A stretch of DNA of 15,520 nt from an uncultured Stomatobaculum sp. (GTDB lineage Bacteria; Bacillota; Clostridia; Lachnospirales; Lachnospiraceae): assembly GCA_938010625.1 (NCBI GenBank), contig CALLVJ010000057.1, positions 1 to 15,520 on the forward strand, written 5' to 3'. The notes beneath the pieces are model-generated. The model was not told where the DNA came from, did not search any database, and was given only the letters and a program-made list of their open reading frames with translations. A program made the position numbers and the translations under genes. Of the stretch, positions 1-7,157 are shown one piece after another; position 1 is the stretch's first letter, and each line of letters starts with the position of its first letter.

Positions 1-624
1 CTCGACTTGTCCGATGACGGCAGTCAGGTGATTGCCGGTGTTGCTTACCTAGAGGGAGGCAAACTCGCGGGCAAAATTGTCGTCTATGATTTTTCGGACA
101 GCGGTAACAGCGGGCGCGCAGATCAGATGAAGGGCGGCATCACGCCCTACGAGGGCGAGAATCTGATCTCGGAGGTGCGCTACTTCCAGAAGGGACGGGC
201 CTTTGCCGCATCCACGCGTGGACTCTGCTTTTTCCAGGTCGGCAAAAACGGCATTGAGAAGGGATGGAAGCTCGCCGAGAAGCAGGAAGTGATACGCTCT
301 CTCTGTTTTGATCAGAATTATGTTGGCATTGTCGTAAACGAGACAGAGGCGCAGGACAATAAGCCCTACCGCATTGAACTCTATAACAGCGGCGGCGACA
401 GAGTCATGCGCGCGAATTTCAGCGAGCACTATACCTCATCTTTTGTGGACAGAGGCACGGTTTTTCTGATTGGCAGCGATGCGCTGACTATCTTTTTGCA
501 AAATGGCACGAAGCAGTTCAGTGGCGCGGTGGATTTTCCGCTGGTGCGCGCGACGCGACTGCCCGGCGGGAATCACTATCTCTGGCTTGGCGCAGCCCAT
601 ATCAAGGAAGTCAGATTGAAGTGA
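1..624 (+). CDS. DUF5711-like beta-propeller protein, 3' fragment
   Basis: The reading frame is open from the first base and ends with TGA at 622-624, so the window holds only the C-terminal part, about 207 residues; the gene starts upstream. The visible sequence is a run of short beta-type blades. It opens with LDLSDDGSQV, which resembles the 'SPDG' turn of WD40/PQQ-like propellers, and similar strand pairs follow (KIVVYDFSDS, GLCFFQVGKN, YRIELYNSGG). The end, GNHYLWLGAAHIKEVRLK, is the kind of tail I associate with the DUF5711 family of Clostridia, whose members usually have an N-terminal membrane anchor and an extracytoplasmic propeller. The anchor would lie outside the window. Function is unknown. 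The glucokinase follows after 22 bases, so the two are probably cotranscribed. The family call is from memory and moderate; the propeller-like fold is more secure. Confidence 0.6.
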   Translation, partial: LDLSDDGSQVIAGVAYLEGGKLAGKIVVYDFSDSGNSGRADQMKGGITPYEGENLISEVRYFQKGRAFAASTRGLCFFQVGKNGIEKGWKLAEKQEVIRSLCFDQNYVGIVVNETEAQDNKPYRIELYNSGGDRVMRANFSEHYTSSFVDRGTVFLIGSDALTIFLQNGTKQFSGAVDFPLVRATRLPGGNHYLWLGAAHIKEVRLK

Positions 625-646
625 GCAGAAAAGGGGGAAAGGGACC

Positions 647-1591
647 ATGGAGAAAGTTGGCATCGGCGTAGACGTCGGCGGAACCAGCATCAAGCTGGGA
701 GTGTTTCAGAACAGCGGAACACTCTTAAAAAAATGGGAGATTCCGACAAATACGTGTGAGAATGGAATGTATGTGCTGCCGGACATTGCAGCAAGTATTC
801 AGAAGATTATGGAGGAGACACTTCAGGGGAAGGCAGAACTGATCGGCGTGGGACTTGGTGTCCCGGGACCGGTGCAGCCGACCGGCTATGTCGAGGTGGC
901 AGTCAATTTGAACTGGCGGGAAATGTATCCGGCGCGGGAGCTTTCGGAGCTCCTCGGCGGTGTTCGCGTCGAGGTGGGCAATGATGCGAATGTCGCCGCG
1001 CTCGGCGAGGCGTGGCGCGGCGGCGGCGAGGGCGCGGCAAATGCGGTTCTTTTGACCTTAGGCACAGGTGTTGGCGGTGGCGTCATCATGAACGGTGAGA
1101 TTGTGACCGGAAAACACGGCCTCGCAGGTGAGGTCGGCCATATTCATGTCCGGGACGGAGAGACAGAGCCCTGCAACTGCGGCGCAGTCGGCTGCCTTGA
1201 GCAGATTGCGAGCGCCACCGGCATTGTCCGCGAGGCGAAGCGCCGTCTCGCGCAGGAGAAGACGCGCGACAGCGGGCTCCGGGCGCTCGGCGACAGTCTG
1301 ACGGCAAAGGATGTCTGCGATCTGGGGCGCGCGGGCGACGAACTCGCAGATGAGGTCATGGAGACCGTTGCAAAGTATCTCGGCGAGACCATCTCGATGC
1401 TCTGCATGACCATTGACCCGGAAATTTTCATCATTGGAGGAGGCGTGTCCCGCGCCGGCGCTTATCTGCTCGACAAGATCAAAGTCTACTATGACCGCTA
1501 CACGAAGATTTCGAAGAACCGCGGGCGCGTAGTGCTTGCAGAACTTGGAAATGACGCGGGCATTTACGGCGCGGTGAAACTGGTACTTTGA
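647..1591 (+). CDS. glcK: ROK-family glucokinase
   Basis: This 314-residue protein has the full ROK signature and probably phosphorylates glucose with ATP to give glucose 6-phosphate in the cytoplasm. The N-terminal phosphate loop is DVGGTSIKLGVF (residues 9-20). The sugar site and catalytic aspartate lie in GNDANVAALGEAW (111-123), with Asp113 the likely base. A second phosphate motif is LGTGVGGG (138-145). GEVGHI (161-166) supplies the sugar-binding Glu and the zinc-binding His165, and CNCGAVGCLE (176-185) supplies the three zinc cysteines. The length is normal. The start is ATG 647 behind a purine-rich stretch, AAAGGGGGAAAGGG. The stop overlaps the start of the next gene by one base (TGATG), so translation is probably coupled. 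Zinc-site ROK kinases can also act on other hexoses or N-acetylated sugars. Glucose is the usual assignment for this Firmicutes group but is not proved by sequence. Confidence 0.88.
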   Translation: MEKVGIGVDVGGTSIKLGVFQNSGTLLKKWEIPTNTCENGMYVLPDIAASIQKIMEETLQGKAELIGVGLGVPGPVQPTGYVEVAVNLNWREMYPARELSELLGGVRVEVGNDANVAALGEAWRGGGEGAANAVLLTLGTGVGGGVIMNGEIVTGKHGLAGEVGHIHVRDGETEPCNCGAVGCLEQIASATGIVREAKRRLAQEKTRDSGLRALGDSLTAKDVCDLGRAGDELADEVMETVAKYLGETISMLCMTIDPEIFIIGGGVSRAGAYLLDKIKVYYDRYTKISKNRGRVVLAELGNDAGIYGAVKLVL

Positions 1592-2610
1592 TGCGGCAGG
1601 AGATATTTCCCGGAGTATTTGTGATTGAGGTAGAAACCGGGATGGTCGGCGTCCGACATCTGAATTATGGCTTTTTGCTTGGGAAGCCCGGCGCGCGCAG
1701 CGCACTGATTGACTGCGGATTTCCGGCGACGGTGGATCCGCCCTGCGGCGAAGCGCTGCGGGAGAGCCTATATACGCTCGGCTGCAGCCCTGAAAATCTG
1801 GATGTGCTGATTACGCACGGTCACAAGGATCATCTCGGGCAAGCAGCTGCGCTGGCGGCGAAAGGCGCGCGTATCTTTGTGAACCCGGAGGATATGAATC
1901 AAAGTGCGATTCTGAATACCCTGCTCATGGACGAGGCAGGACGGCGTCAGCTCTTTCGTCTGGTCGGTCTTGAGACTTATGACCGGGAGACGTATGAGGC
2001 GTTCTGGCAGGCTGCCGACTGCTTCAGCAAAGGCTACGAGGGGATCTGGGATTTTCCTTATCTGCCGATGCGCCCGGGCGACAGCTACCTGGTCGGTGAC
2101 TACTGCCTTGAAGTCGCGGCGCTGCCGGGGCATACGCGCGGTGAGCTCGGCTTCTTTGACCGCACGCACAAGCTGATATTCAGCGGTGACCATGTGCTCG
2201 AGGAAGTCGCGCCAATTGTGAGCAATATCGGAGAATTTCCCAATGCGCTCTCGTCCTATATCGCCTCGCTTGGCGAGGCAACAGCCCGGTTTTCGGACTA
2301 TCTCTTTGTGCCGGGACACGGCAAGCCCTTCCGAAATCCGCACCCGGCGGTGGAGAGGACCATCAGCTACTACCAGCGGCACTGTGAAACCCTGTGTCAC
2401 ATTGTCCGTGCGGCGGGCGAGCCGCTTTTACTTCGGGACATCGGCGCGATGGCATACCGCCGCTATCAGAGACCGCTCACAGAAAAGGAACGCGAGGTCT
2501 GCATTCAGATCTGGTTCAAGACCTATGCCTGTTTAAAATATCTGGAGGAACAGAACGCCCTCCGGGAAGAAATCAAAGAAGGTGCCTCTTACTGGCACAG
2601 TCTGCAGTGA
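1591..2610 (+). CDS. MBL-fold metallo-hydrolase
   Basis: This 339-residue cytoplasmic protein belongs to the metallo-beta-lactamase superfamily. The metal ligands are complete. THGHKDHLG gives His76, His78, Asp80 and His81; LPGHTRGELG gives His181; FSGDHV gives Asp200; VPGHGKPF gives His243. This pattern points to a two-metal hydrolase of the glyoxalase II/RNase Z-like branch. The region after about residue 255 is helical and resembles the winged-helix-like tail of the LACTB2-type group. Substrate is unknown; a thioester, a phosphodiester or a lactone are all possible. ATG 1591 was chosen over TTG 1588 because it overlaps the glucokinase stop by one base in a TGATG junction, and no separate ribosome site is evident. 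It is the last gene of its operon, with a terminator 22 bases after the stop. Confidence 0.85.
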   Translation: MRQEIFPGVFVIEVETGMVGVRHLNYGFLLGKPGARSALIDCGFPATVDPPCGEALRESLYTLGCSPENLDVLITHGHKDHLGQAAALAAKGARIFVNPEDMNQSAILNTLLMDEAGRRQLFRLVGLETYDRETYEAFWQAADCFSKGYEGIWDFPYLPMRPGDSYLVGDYCLEVAALPGHTRGELGFFDRTHKLIFSGDHVLEEVAPIVSNIGEFPNALSSYIASLGEATARFSDYLFVPGHGKPFRNPHPAVERTISYYQRHCETLCHIVRAAGEPLLLRDIGAMAYRRYQRPLTEKEREVCIQIWFKTYACLKYLEEQNALREEIKEGASYWHSLQ

Positions 2611-2631
2611 GACTTTCCCAGGAGAGCAGAA

Positions 2632-2669
2632 CATGAAAAAAGCATCCGTTTCCGGATGCTTTTTTCATG
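2632..2669. terminator. Bidirectional intrinsic terminator between convergent genes
   Basis: The arms 2632-2648 and 2653-2669 are perfect reverse complements over 17 bp around a TTTC loop. The core GCATCCG/CGGATGC is flanked by A6 on one side and T6 on the other, so it can stop transcription of the hydrolase gene from the left and of the sensor kinase gene from the right. Confidence 0.9.
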
Positions 2670-2680
2670 CGGGGCAGCGG

Positions 2681-4975
2681 TCAGTCGCTGACCTCGCGAA
2701 AGCGCACGCAGGCCTTGAAATAATCGCCGTCAATCTGGATATCCAGCGTGCCGCCCTGCAGTTCCGTGAGAGATTTCGCAATCGAGAGCCCAAGACCGCT
2801 GCCTTCGGTGGTGCGGGAGCGGTCGCCGCGCACAAAGCGTTCGGTCAGTTCTTCGGGACTTATGTTCAGCGCGTTCGCCGAAATATTTTTTAGCGTAAAG
2901 CTGACGAAGCCTTCCTCTGCCGAGACGTCCGCATAGACGCGGGAGTTGGCGGCGGCATACTTACAGGCGTTGTTGTAGAGATTTTCGAGAACGCGCCAGA
3001 GATGCTGTCCGTCCGCAAAGATATAGAGCGGCTCGGCGGGGAGGGTCGGCACGAGTGTCAGACTGCGCTCTTCAAAGCGCTCTTCAAACTCGCCGTTGCT
3101 CTGCTCTACCAGTTCCACGAAGTTGATTTTGACCGGATCAATCTGCACGTTGCCGGTCGAGGCCTTGCTCGCCTCCACAAGATCCTCGGTCAGGGTCTTT
3201 AAGTGTTGCGACTTCTTTTCGAGGATATCGACATAGTTTTGCACCGCGGGATCGGAGGGGTGTGCCCGGCGAATCAGGTCAATGTAGTTGATGATAGACG
3301 TGAGCGGCGTCTTGATGTCGTGTGACACATTGGTGATCAGCTCCGCCTTCATGCGCTCAGAGCGGATGCTGTCATTCAGGGCGCGTTGCAGACCGCTGCT
3401 GATGTTGTTGATCGTGGCGGCGAGTTTTGCCTCGCGCCCGTGGAAGCGCGCCGGATCCAGGAGCTGCTCGCTGCGATCGGGTTCTGCGTCCAGCGTGCCG
3501 ATGGCGCTGGCAATTTCGTCCAGCTCGGTCTGTTTCTGATAGAGATGCTGGTAGAGCCAGAGATCCAAAATGCTGAGCAAGAGGGCAAGAGAGAGTGCTT
3601 CCAGGCGCGCATTCAGTGATTTTTCGTGCAGAAGCAGGAAAGCACACCCGACTGCACCTGTGAGGTTGGCAAGCAGGAAGATGAGATAATAGACTGTAAT
3701 CCGCTGTGCAAAGCTCACATCCCTGGCGCGCGAGCGCAGATTGTCCACAAGTTCCCGGAGAAAGCTGTTTTTCCAGAGCAGACCGGCCTTGTACGCGCGG
3801 AGCGCAGAGAAGTAGAAGATCAGCACAAAAAGGTAGATGATAGCCGCAGAGAGCAGTTTTTCTGAGAATTCCCAGTACGATGAGGGCAGAATCAGACGGA
3901 GAAGCCGCGCTATAATCTGTACCGCCAGAAAATCGCACAGAATGCAGAGGAAAGTGAGCAACAGGAAATTTCCCTCAAAGCTGTGGCGGTCAAAGCGAAA
4001 TAGAAAAATTTCGCGGGATCCCTTGCCTCTGTGCCCAGAGAGCACTGAGAGTGGGACTAAGCTGAGAAGCATGAGACCTGCGCCAAAGAGGAGCAGCGCC
4101 AGCCCAAGACCATAGAAAGCGCGCTGGTGCGCGTAGTTCAGGACGCCCTGGTAAAAGGCATCCTTCAGCGGATAGTTCGTATCGACCGCAAGAATCAGAT
4201 GGTATTCCGCCGTGCGGCTCGAGACCTCATCGAGGAGCAGCGAGCGTATTTTGTTCGGTGTCTCGGGCAGATTGTTGTCCGGCAGCGGATTCTCGGAATT
4301 AAAAATCGCATAGCGCCCAAACGAGCGAGCCTGCGCGTCGCTTAAGCCCGGACGGTTGGTATAGTCCTTTCGCCCTTCAATATGCAGGAAGTAATAGAGA
4401 TTTGAATTGCCGGTGTTGAAGAGTTTAACCCCGCGATAGTAGTCCCCGAGGCACTGCATGACCTCGCGGGTCATGGTGTCTAGCGTCTTGAAGGCAGAGC
4501 CGGGACCAGTCGCTCTCTGTGTCTCGCGATAGGCGCGCCAGGTGATCGGATAGGTTTGACCGTCGCCACCTGGAGCTGCATCGTCGTGAATCACGCGGTA
4601 GTCGCTGTCAAAGGAGTAACCATGTTCTTTTGAATAAGTCAGGACATCCGCAACGCTGAATAGCTTCTCCGCGCCATCGCCATCCGAATAGGCAAATACT
4701 TCATTGTCTGTGTCGAACTTGCCGTCAGTCTCGAAGACATCGCGGTAGCGGACGTAGCCGAGCAACTGCTGGAACCGATCACGCAGCAGCGCTTCGAAGC
4801 CGGGGGAATCCTCATAGTGTTCGGGATTGACCCAGTTTAAGCCCTCGCGGAATTCGGAGCTCCCGTAGAGGAGGCAGATGCCGGAGAGAAAGAGCAGCAG
4901 GGCAAGAAGATGGAGTATGAGCAAAAAAGTCTTTTGATAGACAGAGATTCTCTCTGCCCGTACAGCGGGCTTCAT
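2681..4975 (-). CDS. Polytopic two-component sensor histidine kinase
   Basis: This is a 764-residue membrane kinase. A first helix (about 15-37) leads to a roughly 250-residue segment outside the membrane (38-287) with no domain I recognise. Five more hydrophobic helices follow at about 288-312, 337-362, 373-395, 426-449 and 458-476. A cytoplasmic linker runs to the dimerisation helix, where NVSHDIKTPLTSIINY carries the phospho-acceptor His552. The ATPase domain has an N box (LENLYNNACKYA, 663-674), an F box (ERFVRGDRSR) and a G2 box (GSGLGLSIAKSL, 725-736). The usual DxGxG of the G1 box is replaced by LKNIS. Its ATG overlaps the regulator's stop by four bases (ATGA), with AAGGTGG as ribosome site, so the two are a coupled pair. 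The signal is unknown. No HAMP domain is evident, which is unusual for a kinase this long. Kinase identity is certain; target genes are not. Confidence 0.93.
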   Translation of the reverse strand: MKPAVRAERISVYQKTFLLILHLLALLLFLSGICLLYGSSEFREGLNWVNPEHYEDSPGFEALLRDRFQQLLGYVRYRDVFETDGKFDTDNEVFAYSDGDGAEKLFSVADVLTYSKEHGYSFDSDYRVIHDDAAPGGDGQTYPITWRAYRETQRATGPGSAFKTLDTMTREVMQCLGDYYRGVKLFNTGNSNLYYFLHIEGRKDYTNRPGLSDAQARSFGRYAIFNSENPLPDNNLPETPNKIRSLLLDEVSSRTAEYHLILAVDTNYPLKDAFYQGVLNYAHQRAFYGLGLALLLFGAGLMLLSLVPLSVLSGHRGKGSREIFLFRFDRHSFEGNFLLLTFLCILCDFLAVQIIARLLRLILPSSYWEFSEKLLSAAIIYLFVLIFYFSALRAYKAGLLWKNSFLRELVDNLRSRARDVSFAQRITVYYLIFLLANLTGAVGCAFLLLHEKSLNARLEALSLALLLSILDLWLYQHLYQKQTELDEIASAIGTLDAEPDRSEQLLDPARFHGREAKLAATINNISSGLQRALNDSIRSERMKAELITNVSHDIKTPLTSIINYIDLIRRAHPSDPAVQNYVDILEKKSQHLKTLTEDLVEASKASTGNVQIDPVKINFVELVEQSNGEFEERFEERSLTLVPTLPAEPLYIFADGQHLWRVLENLYNNACKYAAANSRVYADVSAEEGFVSFTLKNISANALNISPEELTERFVRGDRSRTTEGSGLGLSIAKSLTELQGGTLDIQIDGDYFKACVRFREVSD

Positions 4976-5670
4976 GGTTTCTTTTCCACCTTATAACCGA
5001 CTCCCCAGACAACTTTCAGATAGCGCGGTTCCTTTGGATTGATTTCGATTTTCTCGCGGATGTGGCGGATGTGTACGGCGACCGTGTTGTCGGCGCCGAT
5101 GGCCTCCTCATTCCAGATTTTCTCGTAGATTTCGTCGATCGAGAAGACTTTGCCTGCATTTTTGACGAGCAGCAGAAGAATGTTGTACTCGATCGGCGTG
5201 AGTTTTACATTGTTGCCGCTGACCTGCACTTCCTTCGTCTCGTCGTTGATGACGAGGTCGCCGACCGTGTAGATGTGCATATTATCGCGGCTGTCCACAT
5301 TGCCAAGTTCGGTATAGCGGCGCAGCTGACTCTTGACGCGCGCCACAAGCTCGAGTGGATTAAAGGGCTTTGTGAGATAATCGTCCGCGCCAATGTTCAG
5401 ACCCAGAATCTTATCATTGTCCTCGGATTTCGCGGAGAGGATGATGATCGGAATGGAGCTCTTCTCGCGCACCTGTCTTGTAGTGCGAATGCCGTCCAGA
5501 CCGGGCATCATGACATCGACAATCAGAAGATCCACCGGTGTATGTTCCATAATTTCCAGCGCTTCCGCGCCGTCATAGGCGGGCAGAACTTTGAAGCCTT
5601 CGCCGGTGAGATAGATGCTGATTGCCTCGACGATTTCGTGGTCATCGTCACAAACCAGAATTCTCTGCAT
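4972..5670 (-). CDS. OmpR/PhoB-type response regulator
   Basis: This is a 232-residue DNA-binding response regulator and the cognate partner of the kinase that follows. The receiver domain (1-118) has the acidic pair Asp9-Asp10, the phosphorylated Asp52 in IVDVMMPGLDG, Ser79 and Lys101 in DDYLTKPFNP. The winged-helix domain (about 133-230) has the expected GDLVIN, LTPIEYNILLLL and TVAVHIRHIREKIE segments and ends in the KVVWGVGYK hairpin. This domain order is standard for regulators that bind direct repeats of about 11 bp. ATG 5670 was chosen because it sits behind GAGGAAAG at a good distance and begins the receiver fold exactly (MQRILVCDDD). The frame stays open about 250 bases further upstream, but that would run through the divergent tadA gene and adds no domain. 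It overlaps the kinase gene by four bases. Confidence 0.93.
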   Translation of the reverse strand: MQRILVCDDDHEIVEAISIYLTGEGFKVLPAYDGAEALEIMEHTPVDLLIVDVMMPGLDGIRTTRQVREKSSIPIIILSAKSEDNDKILGLNIGADDYLTKPFNPLELVARVKSQLRRYTELGNVDSRDNMHIYTVGDLVINDETKEVQVSGNNVKLTPIEYNILLLLVKNAGKVFSIDEIYEKIWNEEAIGADNTVAVHIRHIREKIEINPKEPRYLKVVWGVGYKVEKKP

Positions 5671-5736
5671 ATGCTTTCCTCGCTGTGCTAAAATAAATAT
5701 TTCAGTTCCCGCGCGGCATAAAACCGCACTATGTCC

Positions 5737-5766
5737 AGTATACCATAAGGAGAGCAGGAAAGTGAA
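5737..5766 (-). promoter_or_regulatory. Possible promoter of the two-component operon
   Basis: On the minus strand, TATACT (5742-5737) is a good -10 box. TTCACT (5766-5761), 18 bases upstream, is a weak -35 that matches four of six consensus bases. This would give a leader of about 60 bases before the regulator start, containing a small GCGG/CCGC hairpin (5728-5714). The divergent tadA may use an extended -10, TGCTAAAAT (5686-5694, plus strand), which lacks a clear -35. Both calls are tentative. Confidence 0.35.
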
Positions 5767-6252
5767 ATGACAGATGAACAGTTGATGCGGGCGGCAATCC
5801 GCGAGGCTGCGAAAGCTAGGGCGCTCGGCGAGACGCCGATTGGCTGTGTGATAGCCAGAGAAGGCAAAATTATTGCACGGGGGTATAACCGCCGGATGAC
5901 AGACCGGCAGACTCTGGCGCATGCCGAACTCTTTGCACTCCGGAAGGCTTGTAAAAAAGAGGGAGACTGGAGACTTGAGGACTGCACGCTCTATGTGACC
6001 CTGGAACCCTGCCCGATGTGCGCGGGCGCGATTGTGCAGGCGCGGATTCCGCGCGTGGTCTATGGCGCATCCAATCCGAAGGCGGGCTGTGCGGGTTCGG
6101 TGCTGAACCTATTGGAAGAGCCGCGCTTTAACCATCAGGTCGAGGTGGAGGCAGGCGTGCTTGAGGAGTCCTGTGCTGCGCTCATGCGGGACTTCTTTCG
6201 GGAGCTTCGCGCGAAAAGAAAGGCAGAACAGAGAGAAGAGCGGAGAAAGTAG
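5767..6252 (+). CDS. tadA: tRNA-specific adenosine deaminase
   Basis: This 161-residue zinc enzyme deaminates adenosine 34 to inosine in the anticodon of tRNA-Arg(ACG), allowing wobble decoding of CGN codons. The catalytic motif is HAELFAL, with zinc ligand His52 and proton shuttle Glu54. The other zinc ligands are Cys82 and Cys85 in EPCPMCAGAI. The N-terminal ETPIGCVI and the later YGASNPKAG and GSVLNLL segments match TadA better than free-base or cytidine deaminases. The length is typical. The C-terminal 15 residues form a highly charged Lys/Arg/Glu tail. The start is ATG 5767 behind AAGGAGAG (5747-5754). It is divergent from the regulator gene. Its nearness to the SRP RNA and dnaX matches the conserved Firmicutes order, apart from one inserted gene. 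Confidence 0.93.
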   Translation: MTDEQLMRAAIREAAKARALGETPIGCVIAREGKIIARGYNRRMTDRQTLAHAELFALRKACKKEGDWRLEDCTLYVTLEPCPMCAGAIVQARIPRVVYGASNPKAGCAGSVLNLLEEPRFNHQVEVEAGVLEESCAALMRDFFRELRAKRKAEQREERRK

Positions 6253-6267
6253 ACAACAAAAAAGAAA

Positions 6268-6296
6268 TTTACAGATAATTTGACACTAAATTTACA
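6268..6296 (+). repeat. Three phased TTTACA-like hexamers upstream of a promoter
   Basis: TTTACA (6268-6273), TTGACA (6280-6285) and TTTACA (6291-6296) start 12 and 11 bases apart. The outer two are part of an identical nine-base word, AAATTTACA, repeated at 6265 and 6288. One helical turn between direct hexamers is the layout bound by OmpR/PhoB-type regulators such as Bacillus PhoP. The set lies roughly 50 to 80 bases before the predicted transcription start. Regulator identity is inference. Confidence 0.45.
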
Positions 6297-6313
6297 AATC
6301 ATTCCGATATCAC

Positions 6314-6342
6314 TTGCAAAAGACTTAGGGCTATACTATACT
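6314..6342 (+). promoter_or_regulatory. Sigma-A-type promoter of the small membrane protein gene
   Basis: TTGCAA (6314-6319) and TATACT (6337-6342) are separated by 17 bases. A second TATACT at 6332-6337 overlaps the first T of this box. Transcription would begin near 6349, leaving a leader of about 36 bases that ends in AAAAGGAGAG before the start codon. Confidence 0.7.
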
Positions 6343-6384
6343 TAAACTAAGCTAAATAAAGGACATTAGAAAAGGAGAGCCCCC

Positions 6385-6762
6385 ATGCAGCGCACAGAGC
6401 GATGCTTTCAGTTGTTTCGCATCGGTTATGCAGTTGTCTATCAGATTTTACTGCTGGCAGAATGCGCAAGTCAGTATGTGAGTGGTGAGCCGCATGGAAT
6501 TGCGGCTTTCAACCTGATTCTCAACAATACGATGCTGGTGCTGAGCCTGTACGGGATCTTCCGCCGGGGGCAGCGCAGTGGCGACAGACAGCTTTCGCTG
6601 AAGCTCTGTGTCATAGCGCTTGCCTGTATTCTTGTGAAAACTTTAGTTTTGCAGACGATCCCGGTGCCTTTTGCCTATACAGGACTTTTGAACGGCGAGC
6701 TGGTCTTTATGGTATATCTCTTTTATCATCAGTTCTGGTACTATGAGCCGGAGCTCTTCTGA
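6385..6762 (+). CDS. Small four-helix integral membrane protein, unknown function
   Basis: I do not recognise this 125-residue protein. It has four hydrophobic segments, at about residues 10-28, 38-59, 72-90 and 103-120. A basic loop (RRGQRSGDRQ, 60-69) lies between the second and third and should face the cytoplasm. The last helix is aromatic-rich (YLFYHQFWYYEPELF). There is no signal peptide with a cleavage site, no cysteine motif and no catalytic motif. ATG 6385 follows AAAAGGAGAG closely and is a convincing start. The gene has its own near-consensus promoter and a phased repeat set upstream, and it stops just before the SRP RNA promoter, so it is probably monocistronic. It interrupts an otherwise conserved tadA-ffs neighbourhood. 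It is clearly a coding gene by start site, promoter and composition; its role is open. Confidence 0.75.
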   Translation: MQRTERCFQLFRIGYAVVYQILLLAECASQYVSGEPHGIAAFNLILNNTMLVLSLYGIFRRGQRSGDRQLSLKLCVIALACILVKTLVLQTIPVPFAYTGLLNGELVFMVYLFYHQFWYYEPELF

Positions 6763-6775
6763 GCCCTGTCCCATC

Positions 6776-6805
6776 TTGACAAAATACGGACAGTTCCCGT
6801 ATACT
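6776..6805 (+). promoter_or_regulatory. Strong promoter of the SRP RNA gene
   Basis: Consensus TTGACA (6776-6781) and consensus TATACT (6800-6805) are separated by 18 bases. Transcription is expected at about 6811-6813, exactly where the terminal helix of the SRP RNA begins. Near-perfect boxes fit a constitutive, abundant RNA. Confidence 0.88.
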
Positions 6806-6811
6806 GAAAGT

Positions 6812-7078
6812 CCGCACAGCTGGGGAGACGGCGGTTCCCTGTACCTGCAGTCCGCCATAGCAGGGGTGATATCCCGCCTCGGGCGTGCAGAGCTGTGAAG
6901 CAGCCCGCAGTAAGCGGCGTAGACGCGAGGGCCCCCGCGCGGCGGACCTTTGCGAACCGTGTCAGGGCAGGAATGCAGCAGCACTAAGCAAATGTGTACG
7001 GGCGATGCGGGATCGCCGTCGCCGAGCTGGCTGCTGCGGTAACGTTCATGGCTCCCGTTCAAAGCGGGATGTGCGGTT
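6812..7078 (+). ncRNA. ffs: Signal recognition particle RNA, long Firmicutes type
   Basis: This is the RNA scaffold of the signal recognition particle; it binds Ffh and targets nascent membrane and secreted proteins. The Ffh-binding hairpin is plain at 6961-6982: GTCAGG, then a 3-bp stem GCA/TGC closed by a GGAA tetraloop (6970-6973), then AGCAGC, followed by ACTAAGC. The 5' part (GGGGAGACGGCGG, CCCTGTACC, TAGCAGGG) matches the Alu-domain sequence of the Bacillus subtilis 6S-like scRNA as I recall it. The ends CCGCAC (6812-6817) and GTGCGG (7071-7076) pair, which sets the boundaries. A length of about 267 nt is right for the large bacterial type. Exact ends are inferred to within a few bases. 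A near-consensus promoter precedes it and a terminator follows about 40 bases downstream, so the mature 3' end probably needs trimming. Confidence 0.93.
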
Positions 7079-7118
7079 TGTTTGTAATTTGGGAATATTT
7101 TTAGTTTAGGAATAAATG

Positions 7119-7145
7119 AAAAGACGGCAGAGCCGTCTTTTTTTT
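7119..7145 (+). terminator. Intrinsic terminator of the SRP RNA gene
   Basis: AAGACGGC (7121-7128) pairs with GCCGTCTT (7132-7139) around an AGA loop, and the T run extends to 7145. Stem, short loop and U-tract are textbook. It separates the SRP RNA transcript from the phosphofructokinase operon. Confidence 0.9.
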
Positions 7146-7157
7146 CGTGGGGCTTCC

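Noticed and set aside
5062..5691. Rightward open frame of 209 codons opposite the response regulator
   Set aside because: It mirrors the well-supported regulator frame, has no recognisable motif, and results from the codon use of a GC-rich gene.
5671..5922. N-terminal extension of the response regulator
   Set aside because: The open frame upstream of 5670 runs through the divergent promoter region and into tadA. The receiver domain begins exactly at the ATG with a good ribosome site.
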